A stretch of DNA of 21,737 nt from a virus, in IMG/VR virus record IMGVR_UViG_3300037963_001693, positions 3,963 to 25,699 of that record; one strand, 5' to 3'. Both the position numbers and the translations under genes were made by a program. Below the pieces are notes generated by a model. That model did no database searches. It was not told where the DNA came from and saw only the letters and a program-made list of their open reading frames with translations. Every line of letters starts with the position of its first letter. The stretch's first letter is position 1. Positions 13,863-20,465 of this stretch are shown here, one piece after another.

Positions 13863-14044
13863 CTAAAGATGAATGGATAGCTTTTCTGGAGGTAAGACAA
13901 GATGGACAATATAATATGTTTAGTCCTCAAGCTAGGGATAGTGCTGGTCTTGATAAAGATAAGTGGAAACAAATCATGAATAATTTTGATGAACTATATG
14001 AATATTGGGGGGACTTAAATGAGTGCATTTCAAACGTTAAGTAA
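13841..14044 (+). CDS. 67-residue acidic protein, GTG start
   Basis: The start is GTG at 13841, with GGAGG at 13827-13831 in front. The product reads MEEKNKVTKDEWIAFLEVRQ, then DGQYNMFSPQARDSAGLDKD and an acidic helical end. The DEWIAFLEVRQDGQYNMF stretch is similar to small recombination-module proteins I have seen without assigned roles. It overlaps genes on both sides, by 22 and 26 bases, and so is tightly coupled to the nuclease-annealing protein operon. Confidence 0.65.
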   Translation: MEEKNKVTKDEWIAFLEVRQDGQYNMFSPQARDSAGLDKDKWKQIMNNFDELYEYWGDLNECISNVK

Positions 14045-14576
14045 AATAGATGTAAGTGAACATACTGAAAAGAAAGGTAAATTTACATATCTTTCTTGGG
14101 CTTGGGCTGTGAAAGTACTATTAGAAAACTTTCCAGATGCAACTTGGGAAGTACATACTTATTTTGACAATGGTGTAGAAACACCTTATATGCGTACTCA
14201 AGCTGGTGCATTTGTACAAGTAACAGTAAGTATAGACGAAGTAAGAAGAACTCAAGTACATCCAGTATTAGACCATATGAATAAAAGTGTAGATGAACCT
14301 AACGCTTTTCAAATAAACAATTCAATACAACGTTGTTTAGCAAAAGCAATAGCACTACACGGACTAGGTTTATATATTTACGCTGGTGAAGATTTACCAA
14401 CTGAGCCTGAAGAGTTAAATGAGAAACAAGTAACTGAACTATTTGATTTACTTGGTAAAATTGACAACACACAACTTAGTGAGCAAATAAAGAAAGCTGT
14501 TGATAGTAAAGAAATAAATGACGGCAACTTTAAAGGTGCTATGGCTAAACTAAGGAGGCAACATGAAGTCTCTTAA
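14019..14576 (+). CDS. Single-strand annealing protein (DUF1071/Sak-like)
   Basis: This 185-residue protein matches the DUF1071 group of Rad52/Sak-like annealing proteins. Signature stretches are FTYLSWAWAVKVLLENFPDA (residues about 22-41), a beta region with GAFVQVTVSIDEVRRTQVHP, then the conserved QINNSIQRCLAKAIALHGLG and LYIYAGEDLP. The family anneals complementary single strands during recombination. The C-terminal 50 residues are a helical tail, often used to contact the partner SSB. Genes before and after encode a nuclease and an SSB-like protein. A GGGGGA site lies before the ATG at 14019, and its end overlaps the next gene by 14 bases. Confidence 0.85.
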   Translation: MSAFQTLSKIDVSEHTEKKGKFTYLSWAWAVKVLLENFPDATWEVHTYFDNGVETPYMRTQAGAFVQVTVSIDEVRRTQVHPVLDHMNKSVDEPNAFQINNSIQRCLAKAIALHGLGLYIYAGEDLPTEPEELNEKQVTELFDLLGKIDNTQLSEQIKKAVDSKEINDGNFKGAMAKLRRQHEVS

Positions 14577-14826
14577 TGTAGAAGGCAAAGCAGTTGATTT
14601 TAGAGATGATATATACAAACTGCACACAAAATATACAATAGGTGTAAACGACGGCAAAGAGTTTCGTGAAGCTACGTTTACTGGTACTAAATTATATCAC
14701 GGTAAACCTATGTTAACATTTGTAATGTATGGAGGTAGACGTAATGGTCATCTCAACTTAAATATTAATCAAAGCTATCTATCTTATGCGATAGAAGAAC
14801 CTATGGAGGATAAACAAGATGGGTAA
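14563..14826 (+). CDS. 87-residue protein of unknown function
   Basis: The ATG at 14563 overlaps the annealing-protein gene and is preceded by AAGGAGG. The product has MKSLNVEGKAVDFRDDIYKL, a middle with NDGKEFREATFTGTKLYHGK and TFVMYGGRRNGHLNLNIN, and an acidic end. Alternating hydrophobic residues suggest a small all-beta domain. It is not recognised. It lies between two recombination genes, so a linked role is likely. Confidence 0.7.
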   Translation: MKSLNVEGKAVDFRDDIYKLHTKYTIGVNDGKEFREATFTGTKLYHGKPMLTFVMYGGRRNGHLNLNINQSYLSYAIEEPMEDKQDG

Positions 14827-15094
14827 ATTAAGCGAAGGACAAGCAAAAGACTTGTTAGAAAAAGGTGTTATTGATAAAAGCACTTATCATAAAATGGAAA
14901 ATGATGGTATTATCAGCGCAGGTAGAGGTGTAAAGCGTAGATATATACAAACAGCTGATGGTAATTTTGTATCACCTATGCTGTACTTTTCAGGATTAAA
15001 AGGTGCTAAGTACTCAGATGACATGAAGAAATTAAAAACGGAAGTAAACCAAGTAATAGAAAAGTTTACTACCACAAACACGGAGAGTAAATAA
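14819..15094 (+). CDS. 91-residue basic protein of unknown function
   Basis: The ATG at 14819 overlaps the previous gene by 8 bases. The product has an N-terminal helical part, LSEGQAKDLLEKGVIDKSTY, then GIISAGRGVKRRYIQTADGN and FVSPMLYFSGLKGAKYS, and a C-terminal lysine-rich helix. The first 30 residues look like a small helix-turn-helix or SHOCT-like hairpin. No family is recognised with confidence. Confidence 0.65.
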   Translation: MGKLSEGQAKDLLEKGVIDKSTYHKMENDGIISAGRGVKRRYIQTADGNFVSPMLYFSGLKGAKYSDDMKKLKTEVNQVIEKFTTTNTESK

Positions 15095-15096
15095 AC

Positions 15097-15663
15097 ATGA
15101 AAGAAGCTAATATTAACTTTGTTAATGACGATAATTCTGGATACGTTCCAGTACCAGAAGCTACATATCCAGCTCATGTATCTTCATTTAAGATGAATGA
15201 ATACAACGGCAGTTATGTATTTAATGTTACGTTTCAAGTTGCAGATGAAGCTAAAGAGCTAAAGCTACCTAAGTTACGTAAAGATAATAATGGAAACCAC
15301 GTACCTACAGGTGAACACGTTAGTGGTGCATTTGTAACAGGTAAAGAATATAGAACTGATAAAGGCGTATGGCTTACACCTAATCCTAGTGAAGGAGAAG
15401 AGTGGAAGAACAAACGTTATAAAGAGTTCTTTGAAAAAATGGGAGTATCATTTCCTAAAAACGATGATGGTATAGTTCAATTAGGCATAGTAGAAGATGA
15501 AGATGTATATGGTCTTCCTTGTTTAATTAAATTAAAAGAAACTGAGTTTACTAACAAAGATGGAGAATCAAAGAAATCTTTGCAAGTAACTGAAATATCA
15601 GTTTGGGAAAACGGTACCAGAATCAGTAAAGAAGAGTTTGATGCTGATGATTTACCATTTTAG
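15097..15663 (+). CDS. DUF669 protein, probable single-stranded DNA-binding protein
   Basis: This 188-residue protein matches DUF669: VPVPEATYPAHVSSFKMNEY near residues 15-34, then GSYVFNVTFQVAD, a middle with GKEYRTDKGVWLTPNP, and RYKEFFEKMGVSFP. DVYGLPCLIKLKETEF and SLQVTEISVW follow. The last seven residues are DADDLPF. This is very close to the acidic D-D-x-(I/L)-P-F tip that bacterial SSBs use to recruit partners. DUF669 genes lie next to annealing and nuclease genes in many phages. I infer that this protein covers single strands for the annealing protein and helicase; binding is not shown here. It starts 3 bases after the previous stop. Confidence 0.8.
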   Translation: MKEANINFVNDDNSGYVPVPEATYPAHVSSFKMNEYNGSYVFNVTFQVADEAKELKLPKLRKDNNGNHVPTGEHVSGAFVTGKEYRTDKGVWLTPNPSEGEEWKNKRYKEFFEKMGVSFPKNDDGIVQLGIVEDEDVYGLPCLIKLKETEFTNKDGESKKSLQVTEISVWENGTRISKEEFDADDLPF

Positions 15664-15692
15664 TATTGAATAATTAATACTAATTTATTATA

Positions 15693-15788
15693 TTATATGA
15701 GGGTTCGGCGTATTGAGATTAACCAGGATATTCGGTTATCCCTGGTCATGTAAATACAGGTATTGGCTTGCTCAGAACCCTCGTATAA
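15693..15788 (+). ncRNA. Riboswitch-like structured leader (RNA C)
   Basis: TTATATGAGGGTTC (15693-15706) pairs with GAACCCTCGTATAA (15775-15788) over 14 bp with a single G-U pair. Inside, TGAG (15714-15717) can pair with CTCA (15771-15774) across a 7-base bulge GGCGTAT. A second hairpin has ACCAGG (15722-15727) with CCTGGT (15741-15746), continued past a bulged C by three pairs around the loop TTCGGT. A weak third helix, AATA/TATT (15753-15764), has a CAGG loop. The outer stem ends 2 bases before the GGAGG of the TTG-start gene, so folding could block translation. The sequence does not match the purine, TPP, SAM or glutamine riboswitch signatures I know. Confidence 0.55.
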
Positions 15789-15799
15789 AAGGAGGAATC

Positions 15800-15979
15800 T
15801 TGGATAAACTTAAACAAGCACAAGAATTGTTGCGTGTAAATACTGTTTGGAATAGAATCATACAACGAATAAAGAATAGTTTAGAAATTGGTTCTAGTGA
15901 AAAAGATTTAATAGACGATATTGTGCAAATTGAATGGGCGAAGGAAAAACGCAATGAACGAAGCAGTAATAACGATTAA
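15800..15979 (+). CDS. 59-residue helical protein, TTG start
   Basis: I chose TTG at 15800, because AAAAGGAGG (15787-15795) lies 4 bases upstream; the same frame stays open to an earlier TTG at 15713 inside RNA C. The product is DKLKQAQELLRVNTVWNRII, then QRIKNSLEIGSSEKDLIDDI and an acidic/basic helical end. It appears all-helical and is not recognised. The non-ATG start and the structured leader suggest tight translational control. Its end overlaps the next gene by 26 bases. Confidence 0.55.
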   Translation: MDKLKQAQELLRVNTVWNRIIQRIKNSLEIGSSEKDLIDDIVQIEWAKEKRNERSSNND

Positions 15980-16169
15980 ACTTACAGATAGTGAAGTAAA
16001 CTTAATGGTTGAAACACTTAAAAATAGCACCTTAAATGGTGAAATGAAAGAACCACTAAAAAGATTAGAAAACGATTTAGTTGATATTCTTGATATGGTA
16101 TCTTTAAAACGAAGAGAACAAAAACTTATAAATAGTAGGGAGGTTACTATTGGGGAAAACTTATCTTAA
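15954..16169 (+). CDS. 71-residue helical protein
   Basis: The ATG at 15954 with AAGGA at 15941-15945 is better than an upstream in-frame start at 15921. The product opens MNEAVITIKLTDSEVNLMVE and continues TLKNSTLNGEMKEPLKRLEN, then a helical end. A short strand followed by two amphipathic helices is likely. Its last 20 bases overlap the next gene. No family is recognised. Confidence 0.6.
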   Translation: MNEAVITIKLTDSEVNLMVETLKNSTLNGEMKEPLKRLENDLVDILDMVSLKRREQKLINSREVTIGENLS

Positions 16170-16350
16170 TAAACTAAAACCTGGTTCTAGGTTTAGTCTA
16201 CATGGTTTGCAGGGTATACTACTTAACGTAGGTATCAATGCAGAAGTATTAATAACTGAAATACCAAACGATGCATGGCACCAAGAAAACGAGTCTTATT
16301 ATAAAGGAAGACAAACTTGGTCTGCTAAAACATTAGTGGAGGAGTTATGA
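16150..16350 (+). CDS. 66-residue protein, TTG start
   Basis: The start is TTG at 16150, with GGGAGG at 16138-16143, 6 bases upstream. The product is GKTYLNKLKPGSRFSLHGLQ, then GILLNVGINAEVLITEIPND and a basic end with a KTLVEEL helix. The pattern L-K-P-G-S-R-F, G-x-L-L and A-E-V-L-I looks like a small beta barrel seen in phage proteins of unknown role. Its stop overlaps the next start (ATGA). Confidence 0.65.
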   Translation: MGKTYLNKLKPGSRFSLHGLQGILLNVGINAEVLITEIPNDAWHQENESYYKGRQTWSAKTLVEEL

Positions 16351-16778
16351 AATGCGAAGCATGTGGACACGAGAACGGAAGAAAATACAATCCAATAAGG
16401 CGTATCATTTCTCTCTTAGAAGCAAGAGGCGAAACGTTGTGTCAAAAGAGATTAAAACGAATAATAAAAATAATTCGTACACAAATAGTTTCTGATAGTA
16501 GTAATCAAAAAACCTTTTACTTTCTGCAAGCAATATCCAAAATACCTAACGATACTGTAGAAAGAGTACTTGGTAAGTATGAAATGGATGAACATGCATA
16601 TAGCGGTAAAGGGTTTGCATATCTTCAACAGATGATAATATCTGAACATGAAAATAAATCTAAACTATTAGAAAATGAAATAAAAAAGTTTGGTAGAACA
16701 CCAAAGAAGACAAAAGTTGAGCGAGGAGAATATAAAGATGTCTATAGTAGCAATGGAGGAAACACTCTTTCCAGTTAA
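16347..16778 (+). CDS. 143-residue protein with N-terminal CxxC, unknown function
   Basis: The protein opens MKCEACGHENGRKYNPIRRI; C3-x2-C6 followed by GH could be half of a zinc site. The middle, RLKRIIKIIRTQIVSDSSNQ, and the part KGFAYLQQMIISEHENKSKL are helical and basic. The C-terminus carries a GRTPKKTK basic patch. It resembles small replication-accessory proteins, but I cannot name a family. It is coupled to the previous gene and overlaps the DUF932 gene by 41 bases. Confidence 0.65.
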   Translation: MKCEACGHENGRKYNPIRRIISLLEARGETLCQKRLKRIIKIIRTQIVSDSSNQKTFYFLQAISKIPNDTVERVLGKYEMDEHAYSGKGFAYLQQMIISEHENKSKLLENEIKKFGRTPKKTKVERGEYKDVYSSNGGNTLSS

Positions 16779-17523
16779 AGAAGTTCCAGCAACCTTTATG
16801 AAAGCTGAAGGTAAAAAAAGAACTCTGATGACTGAAACAGGGTATAAGTTCATCGTAAGAGAAGATACAGGAGATGTACTATCTTGTATGACTGATGAAT
16901 ATAAAGTAGTTGACAACAGAACTGTTGTTGATAAAGTACAAAAAGTATTAAAAGGAAATGGAGTTGAACTAGCTGAAGCAAGAACATTTTCTGGTGGACA
17001 ACGTGCTATCTGGAAATGGAATTTCCCTAATACTGAAGTCAAAGTTGACAAAGGTGATTTAATAAATCCACAATTAATCGTTGCAAATAGTTATGATGGT
17101 ACAACATCAGTTAATGTAATGGGTGGTGCATTCAGACTTGTTTGTTTGAATGGTTTGACAATTGGTAATGTTTTAACTAAGAAAAAAGCAGTACATAAGA
17201 ACAACAATACTGGTATTGTAGATATTGATAAGACAATAACGGATACAGTAACTATGTTAGTTCAGTTGTTTGAACAGGAATTTCCTAGACTGACAAGTAC
17301 TAAGCTTAGAAAGAAACATATGATAGATATATCTAAGATTATTCCAACACAATATATGGAAGACTTTACAAGATATTGCGTAAATAATAATATGAATACA
17401 TATTGGGATTTACTAAATGCTTGTACTTATATTGCAACACACGTTGCACATAGAGATAGAGAGTCTGTACATCTAATGGAGAATCAGATATATCCTACAG
17501 TAACAAGATTAGCAAGAGCATAG
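16738..17523 (+). CDS. DUF932 phage/plasmid protein
   Basis: This 261-residue protein starts best at the ATG at 16738, with GAGGAG at 16723-16728; an in-frame start at 16690 has no good site. It matches DUF932: VREDTGDVLSCMTDEYKVVD near residues 40-60, then RTFSGGQRAIWKWNFPN, then PQLIVANSYDGTTSVNVMGG and FRLVCLNGLTIGN. The second half is helical. DUF932 proteins occur in phages and plasmids near recombination genes, with no settled function known to me. RNA B begins directly at its stop codon. Confidence 0.85.
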   Translation: MSIVAMEETLFPVKEVPATFMKAEGKKRTLMTETGYKFIVREDTGDVLSCMTDEYKVVDNRTVVDKVQKVLKGNGVELAEARTFSGGQRAIWKWNFPNTEVKVDKGDLINPQLIVANSYDGTTSVNVMGGAFRLVCLNGLTIGNVLTKKKAVHKNNNTGIVDIDKTITDTVTMLVQLFEQEFPRLTSTKLRKKHMIDISKIIPTQYMEDFTRYCVNNNMNTYWDLLNACTYIATHVAHRDRESVHLMENQIYPTVTRLARA

Positions 17524-18100
17524 GTTCCTGAGAATAAGATAGCTTCTTAATAAAGGTCCCTGAGATATAGACCACTTGATAGAGACTGGCTACGTTAACC
17601 GAAGTCGTATAGAAGTGTAGCACGACCCTCTCTACAAAGTCTATTCTCTTGCTGATAATCTATAGGATGATACATGGAAGAGCTCCAGTAGTTGCCTATA
17701 GTAACAACTACATTTAGTCTCACGGGAAGCATAGCAGACCACGTGGACGAAATTAGTAATTATAGTTAAGTTAAAACCTGAAGCTTAAGCGAATGTATAC
17801 GTACAAATATGGTTGGTGTATACGCTTAACTATATAATTAGGCGGTGATGGATTAGCCAGTAGACTCTAGAGTTTATAAGCCGCCTAAAGAATTAGAAAG
17901 TTGATATGGAGAAATACCATATTGTAAAACTCAATGACGGACCGAACCCTAGGGCGATACCTTTAATATAATCGGTTGGGGACAGAGTTAGAGCTCATAT
18001 TTGAAGCGAATCTTTCTATAACATTAGGAGTAGCAACAGAAGGTGAGTCTTGCATAAAGTCCATGGAAACCGAAACTAGCTGCTCCTATAACATTTGGAG
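17524..18100 (+). ncRNA. Structured non-coding RNA region of about 0.57 kb (RNA B), ROOL-like in size
   Basis: No ORF fills this stretch, but plus-strand helices are dense. GAGAATA (17530-17536) pairs with TATTCTC (17642-17648). TAGAGA/TCTCTA (17580-17585/17629-17634) encloses GCTAC/GTAGC (17589-17593/17617-17621). A hairpin GTAGTTG/CAACTAC (17688-17694/17705-17711) has a loop whose CCTATAG matches CTATAGG (17660-17666). ATAGTTAAG/CTTAACTAT (17762-17770/17825-17833), extended by AATT/AATT, encloses GTATAC/GTATAC. TTAGGCGGT pairs with GCCGCCTAA (17838-17846/17880-17888). ATATGG/CCATAT is at 17904-17922 and ACCGA/TCGGT at 17941-17976. TAGGAGTAGC pairs with GCTGCTCCTA (18025-18034/18079-18088). 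No own promoter or terminator is seen, so it may be cut from a longer transcript. Confidence 0.65.
18016..18100 (+). repeat. Direct repeat framing the last hairpin of RNA B
   Basis: CTATAACATTAGGAG (18016-18030) and CTATAACATTTGGAG (18086-18100) match at 14 of 15 bases, 70 bases apart. The second copy contains the GGAG ribosome site of the gene at 18106. The first copy forms one arm of the 10-bp stem that closes RNA B. The CTCC at 18083-18086 can therefore pair with either GGAG. Confidence 0.7.
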
Positions 18101-18105
18101 GAAAT

Positions 18106-18369
18106 ATGAAATTAAGTAAAAGAGAACAAGCATGGGAAGATAGAAAACAATCTTCTGATGACTTTATAATTAAAGAAAATTTTCAAGAAAGACTTAAAAA
18201 TTTTAAGTCAGTTGACGTTTGGAGCAAAGAACATATTGCAGAACGTGAAAAATTCTATAAAAAATTCGGTAGAGCTTGGTGGATATTTTGTGGAGTTTCA
18301 GTTGTAGAAAAATACAACGAACAATGGATTAATAAATATAGAGTTTTAGATGGAGAAATAAATGAATAA
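18106..18369 (+). CDS. 87-residue protein of unknown function
   Basis: The ATG at 18106 follows TTGGAGG, which lies in the second direct repeat. The product is charged and helical: KLSKREQAWEDRKQSSDDFI near the start, KEHIAEREKFYKKFGRAWWI in the middle, and an end with EQWINKYRVLDGEINE. The FGRAWWIFCGVSVVEKY part may be a short hydrophobic core or a peripheral membrane helix. No family is recognised. Its coding sequence contains a 9-bp inverted repeat at 18191-18209. Confidence 0.65.
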   Translation: MKLSKREQAWEDRKQSSDDFIIKENFQERLKNFKSVDVWSKEHIAEREKFYKKFGRAWWIFCGVSVVEKYNEQWINKYRVLDGEINE

Positions 18370-18631
18370 ATCAGAACATTTTGAAAAAAACGATATGGAT
18401 GATATGTGGGTATGCGATTATTGCGGTACAGAAGAAGTAGATGAAAAAGCGTGGGTTAATATGAACACGCTTGAAGTTATGGAAAGCGTTGACGATACTA
18501 CATATTGGTGTAATATTTGCAATGACGAAGCATCACCATTATCATATTTTGAATTTAAAGAAAAGATTGCTGAAGAATGTGGAGGCAATAAAGAAAAGTA
18601 TCATCAAATTTTAGATGGGAGTAGAATGTAA
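18362..18631 (+). CDS. 89-residue zinc-finger protein
   Basis: Two Cys pairs, C18-x2-C21 (WVCDYCG) and C50-x2-C53 (YWCNICN), frame a segment KAWVNMNTLEVMESVDDTTY. The same order, C-x2-C, W-V-N-x-N-T and Y-W-C-x-x-C, is one I have seen in small phage and plasmid proteins without assigned role. It should fold as one zinc ribbon. The gene overlaps its neighbours by 8 bases and 1 base and has a GGAGA site. Confidence 0.7.
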   Translation: MNKSEHFEKNDMDDMWVCDYCGTEEVDEKAWVNMNTLEVMESVDDTTYWCNICNDEASPLSYFEFKEKIAEECGGNKEKYHQILDGSRM

Positions 18632-18903
18632 TGGGATATTTCAAGAAACTAGAAATAGAACGTATGGATAACTACAAGTTAAGAGAAGCAGAAGACTTTG
18701 AAGACGGAGTAGATAGGTATCCTATGCCTCATATACCTACAGAAGAGGAAATAGAAGATACTAAACAAGATACTACGTGGAGTGTTAAACACGAAGGACA
18801 CTTGAACAGAAATAATATAATCTTCCATAGTAATAAATATCAAAAACTTCACCAAAAAATGAAAAAAGTTGATGATAAATTGAAGGAGCATAAAGATGAG
18901 TGA
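18631..18903 (+). CDS. 90-residue charged protein
   Basis: The ATG overlaps the previous stop (TAATG). The product begins MGYFKKLEIERMDNYKLREA, has a proline-rich acidic middle RYPMPHIPTEEEIED, and ends in a lysine-rich helix. It looks partly unfolded, and no family is recognised. Its last 8 bases overlap the next gene. Confidence 0.6.
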   Translation: MGYFKKLEIERMDNYKLREAEDFEDGVDRYPMPHIPTEEEIEDTKQDTTWSVKHEGHLNRNNIIFHSNKYQKLHQKMKKVDDKLKEHKDE

Positions 18904-19024
18904 CGCTGAAAAAGCATTTGATTTACAAGAAAAAATAGCAAAGCTAATAGATAAATTAAACGAGCTTGGATTTGAGTATATGTATTACAACAATATAAGC
19001 TCAATAAGAAGAAAGAGAAAATAA
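18896..19024 (+). CDS. 42-residue helical peptide
   Basis: A short ORF from the ATG at 18896 has AAGGAG 8 bases upstream and overlaps the previous gene. It encodes MSDAEKAFDLQEKIAKLIDK, then LNELGFEYMYYNNISSIRRK and two more basic residues. The heptad-like leucine/isoleucine spacing suggests a short coiled coil. The next gene begins 1 base after its stop, which supports it being real. Confidence 0.6.
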   Translation: MSDAEKAFDLQEKIAKLIDKLNELGFEYMYYNNISSIRRKRK

Positions 19025-19025
19025 C

Positions 19026-19250
19026 ATGATGAAATTTATAAGTATACCTGTATATAGTAGTACAGATGAAGAAAGTGGAGTAACGCATTACGATATAGAT
19101 GCTATGCGTGAAAAGTTTGAAGAAGAAATGATATTGTTAGAAAGCTCTACACAAGCAGAACTAGATGGATGGGCTGACAAACAAGCAGATTATGCTATGG
19201 ACAATATGACAAGTGATGTATATGAACAAGCTAGGGAGGCATTTGAATGA
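19026..19250 (+). CDS. 74-residue acidic protein
   Basis: The protein starts MMKFISIPVYSSTDEESGVT with a short strand and then becomes an acidic helix, AMREKFEEEMILLESSTQAE and LDGWADKQADYAMDNMTSDV. The ribosome site is weak (AAGAGAA). The stop overlaps the next start (ATGA). Small acidic phage proteins sometimes mimic DNA to block host enzymes; nothing here proves that. Confidence 0.65.
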   Translation: MMKFISIPVYSSTDEESGVTHYDIDAMREKFEEEMILLESSTQAELDGWADKQADYAMDNMTSDVYEQAREAFE

Positions 19251-19648
19251 GCGAAACATTAAAAGAAAAATACAATAGAACTAAAATGTGGTATAATTCA
19301 GCACAGAAATTGCTTATGGATAGAACCATTGTAAACGTATGGTGGCAAGAATGGGATGAAGATTATCCAGATGAAGGTACTGGTTTAGTATTTAGTACAG
19401 ATAAGGGCGATGTATTCTTTGTAGGAATGGATGATGAAGGTAATGGTCCTGGTTCTTTACATGTTGGTATGAGCGATGAACGTAGAGAAGAGTTTAAGAA
19501 AGATGGATTATGTGCTTCTTGTTTACCAGTAGGTGTAGAAAGCAATTCATCATATAAAGAAATGTGGCTAACAATGCATGGTTTAAATAACAAAAGTTGG
19601 GAAGAATCTGGTCATACTGAACTAAAAGAAGTTAAAGATGAAGGATAA
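19247..19648 (+). CDS. 133-residue protein of unknown function
   Basis: The product has a helical start, SETLKEKYNRTKMWYNSAQK, then a beta-rich part TIVNVWWQEWDEDYPDEGTG, LVFSTDKGDVFFVGMDDEGN and GPGSLHVGM. The end carries KKDGLCASCLPVG, with a C-x2-C pair that lacks an obvious partner. The middle looks like a small barrel. No family is recognised. It overlaps the methylase gene by 11 bases. Confidence 0.65.
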   Translation: MSETLKEKYNRTKMWYNSAQKLLMDRTIVNVWWQEWDEDYPDEGTGLVFSTDKGDVFFVGMDDEGNGPGSLHVGMSDERREEFKKDGLCASCLPVGVESNSSYKEMWLTMHGLNNKSWEESGHTELKEVKDEG

Positions 19649-20465
19649 TTGTCCTACGGTATTTCCTTATTATGGTGGTAAGTATATACTATCTAGAAAG
19701 TTGGTACCAATGCTTCATAGACATAAAAGATATGTAGAAGTATTCTTTGGCGGGGGAAGTATGTTTTTTAGAAAAGACAAAGCTAAAATAAATGTATTAA
19801 ATGACTTGCATAATGATGTAATAAATTTGTATATTTCAGTTGCGGAGGATTTCAATGAGTTTAAACGATATGCAAAACATATATTGTTATCAAGAACTCT
19901 TCACGAAAACTATAGAAAACATATACACGAAAATAAATCTTTTGATATACCTGATGTAAAAAGAGCGGCAATGTACTTTTTCGTATTGAAAACGGCGTTT
20001 AATAAAAACCCTTTTCTACCATTAAGTAAAGACGCTAAATGGAACGATGGTATACTTGATGACTTAGAAGCTAGTAGATTAAAATTACAAGACACTTACA
20101 TAGAGTGTATGGATTTTAGAAAGCTATTTGACAAATACAAACCAGATGAAAACGATATGTGGTATCTTGACCCACCATATGTAGCAGCTACTGATAGAAG
20201 CGATTACTATATTCATTCATTTAAAGATGAAGACCATAGTGATTTAAAAACTATGTGTGATGATATTGATAAAACAGGTGGAAAGTTTATGGTTAGTTAT
20301 GATAACAGACCAATTATCTGGGATATGTATAGGTACTATAACATACAGGAGATACCTATAAAGTACGCTGGACAACTACATAGCGATAAAAAAAAGATTG
20401 AATTAGTTATAACAAACTATATACCAAAAGAAAAACAACTTAGTTTATTTGAAATGGAGGACTAA
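19638..20465 (+). CDS. D12-class DNA adenine N6-methylase (Dam-like)
   Basis: This 275-residue protein transfers a methyl group from S-adenosylmethionine to adenine in DNA. The D12-class order of motifs is clear: FPYYGGK at residues 9-15, YVEVFFGGGS (the SAM-binding F-x-G-x-G) at 32-41, VLNDLHNDVINLY just after, and the catalytic DPPY at 178-181. GGKFMVSYDN and the late ELVITNY strand complete the fold. Length is typical. It lies between unknown early genes and the helicase, so it likely acts on newly made phage DNA, for example against host restriction. The target site cannot be told from sequence alone. Confidence 0.92.
   Translation: MKDNCPTVFPYYGGKYILSRKLVPMLHRHKRYVEVFFGGGSMFFRKDKAKINVLNDLHNDVINLYISVAEDFNEFKRYAKHILLSRTLHENYRKHIHENKSFDIPDVKRAAMYFFVLKTAFNKNPFLPLSKDAKWNDGILDDLEASRLKLQDTYIECMDFRKLFDKYKPDENDMWYLDPPYVAATDRSDYYIHSFKDEDHSDLKTMCDDIDKTGGKFMVSYDNRPIIWDMYRYYNIQEIPIKYAGQLHSDKKKIELVITNYIPKEKQLSLFEMED

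Noticed and set aside
15697-15753. An 18-codon ORF (MRVRRIEINQDIRLSLVM) as a leader peptide in RNA C.
   Set aside because: There is no ribosome site before its ATG, and the bases are used by the 14-bp stem. It remains possible but unsupported.
10448-17547. GATAGCTTCT occurs in both RNA A (10448-10457) and RNA B (17538-17547).
   Set aside because: A shared 10-mer between sequences of this size and base composition is expected by chance.
18154-18185. CTGATGA followed by a hairpin and A-rich bases, like a hammerhead ribozyme core.
   Set aside because: The required GAAA is not in the right place once the stem is formed, the flanking stems are missing, and it lies in a coding gene.
13434-19297. 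Further TGnTATAAT strings at about 11640, 13434 and 19288 as promoters.
   Set aside because: They lie inside genes; at 13434 and 19288 they come from Met-Trp-Tyr-Asn codons and at 11640 from Asp-Ile-Met, so they are likely accidental.
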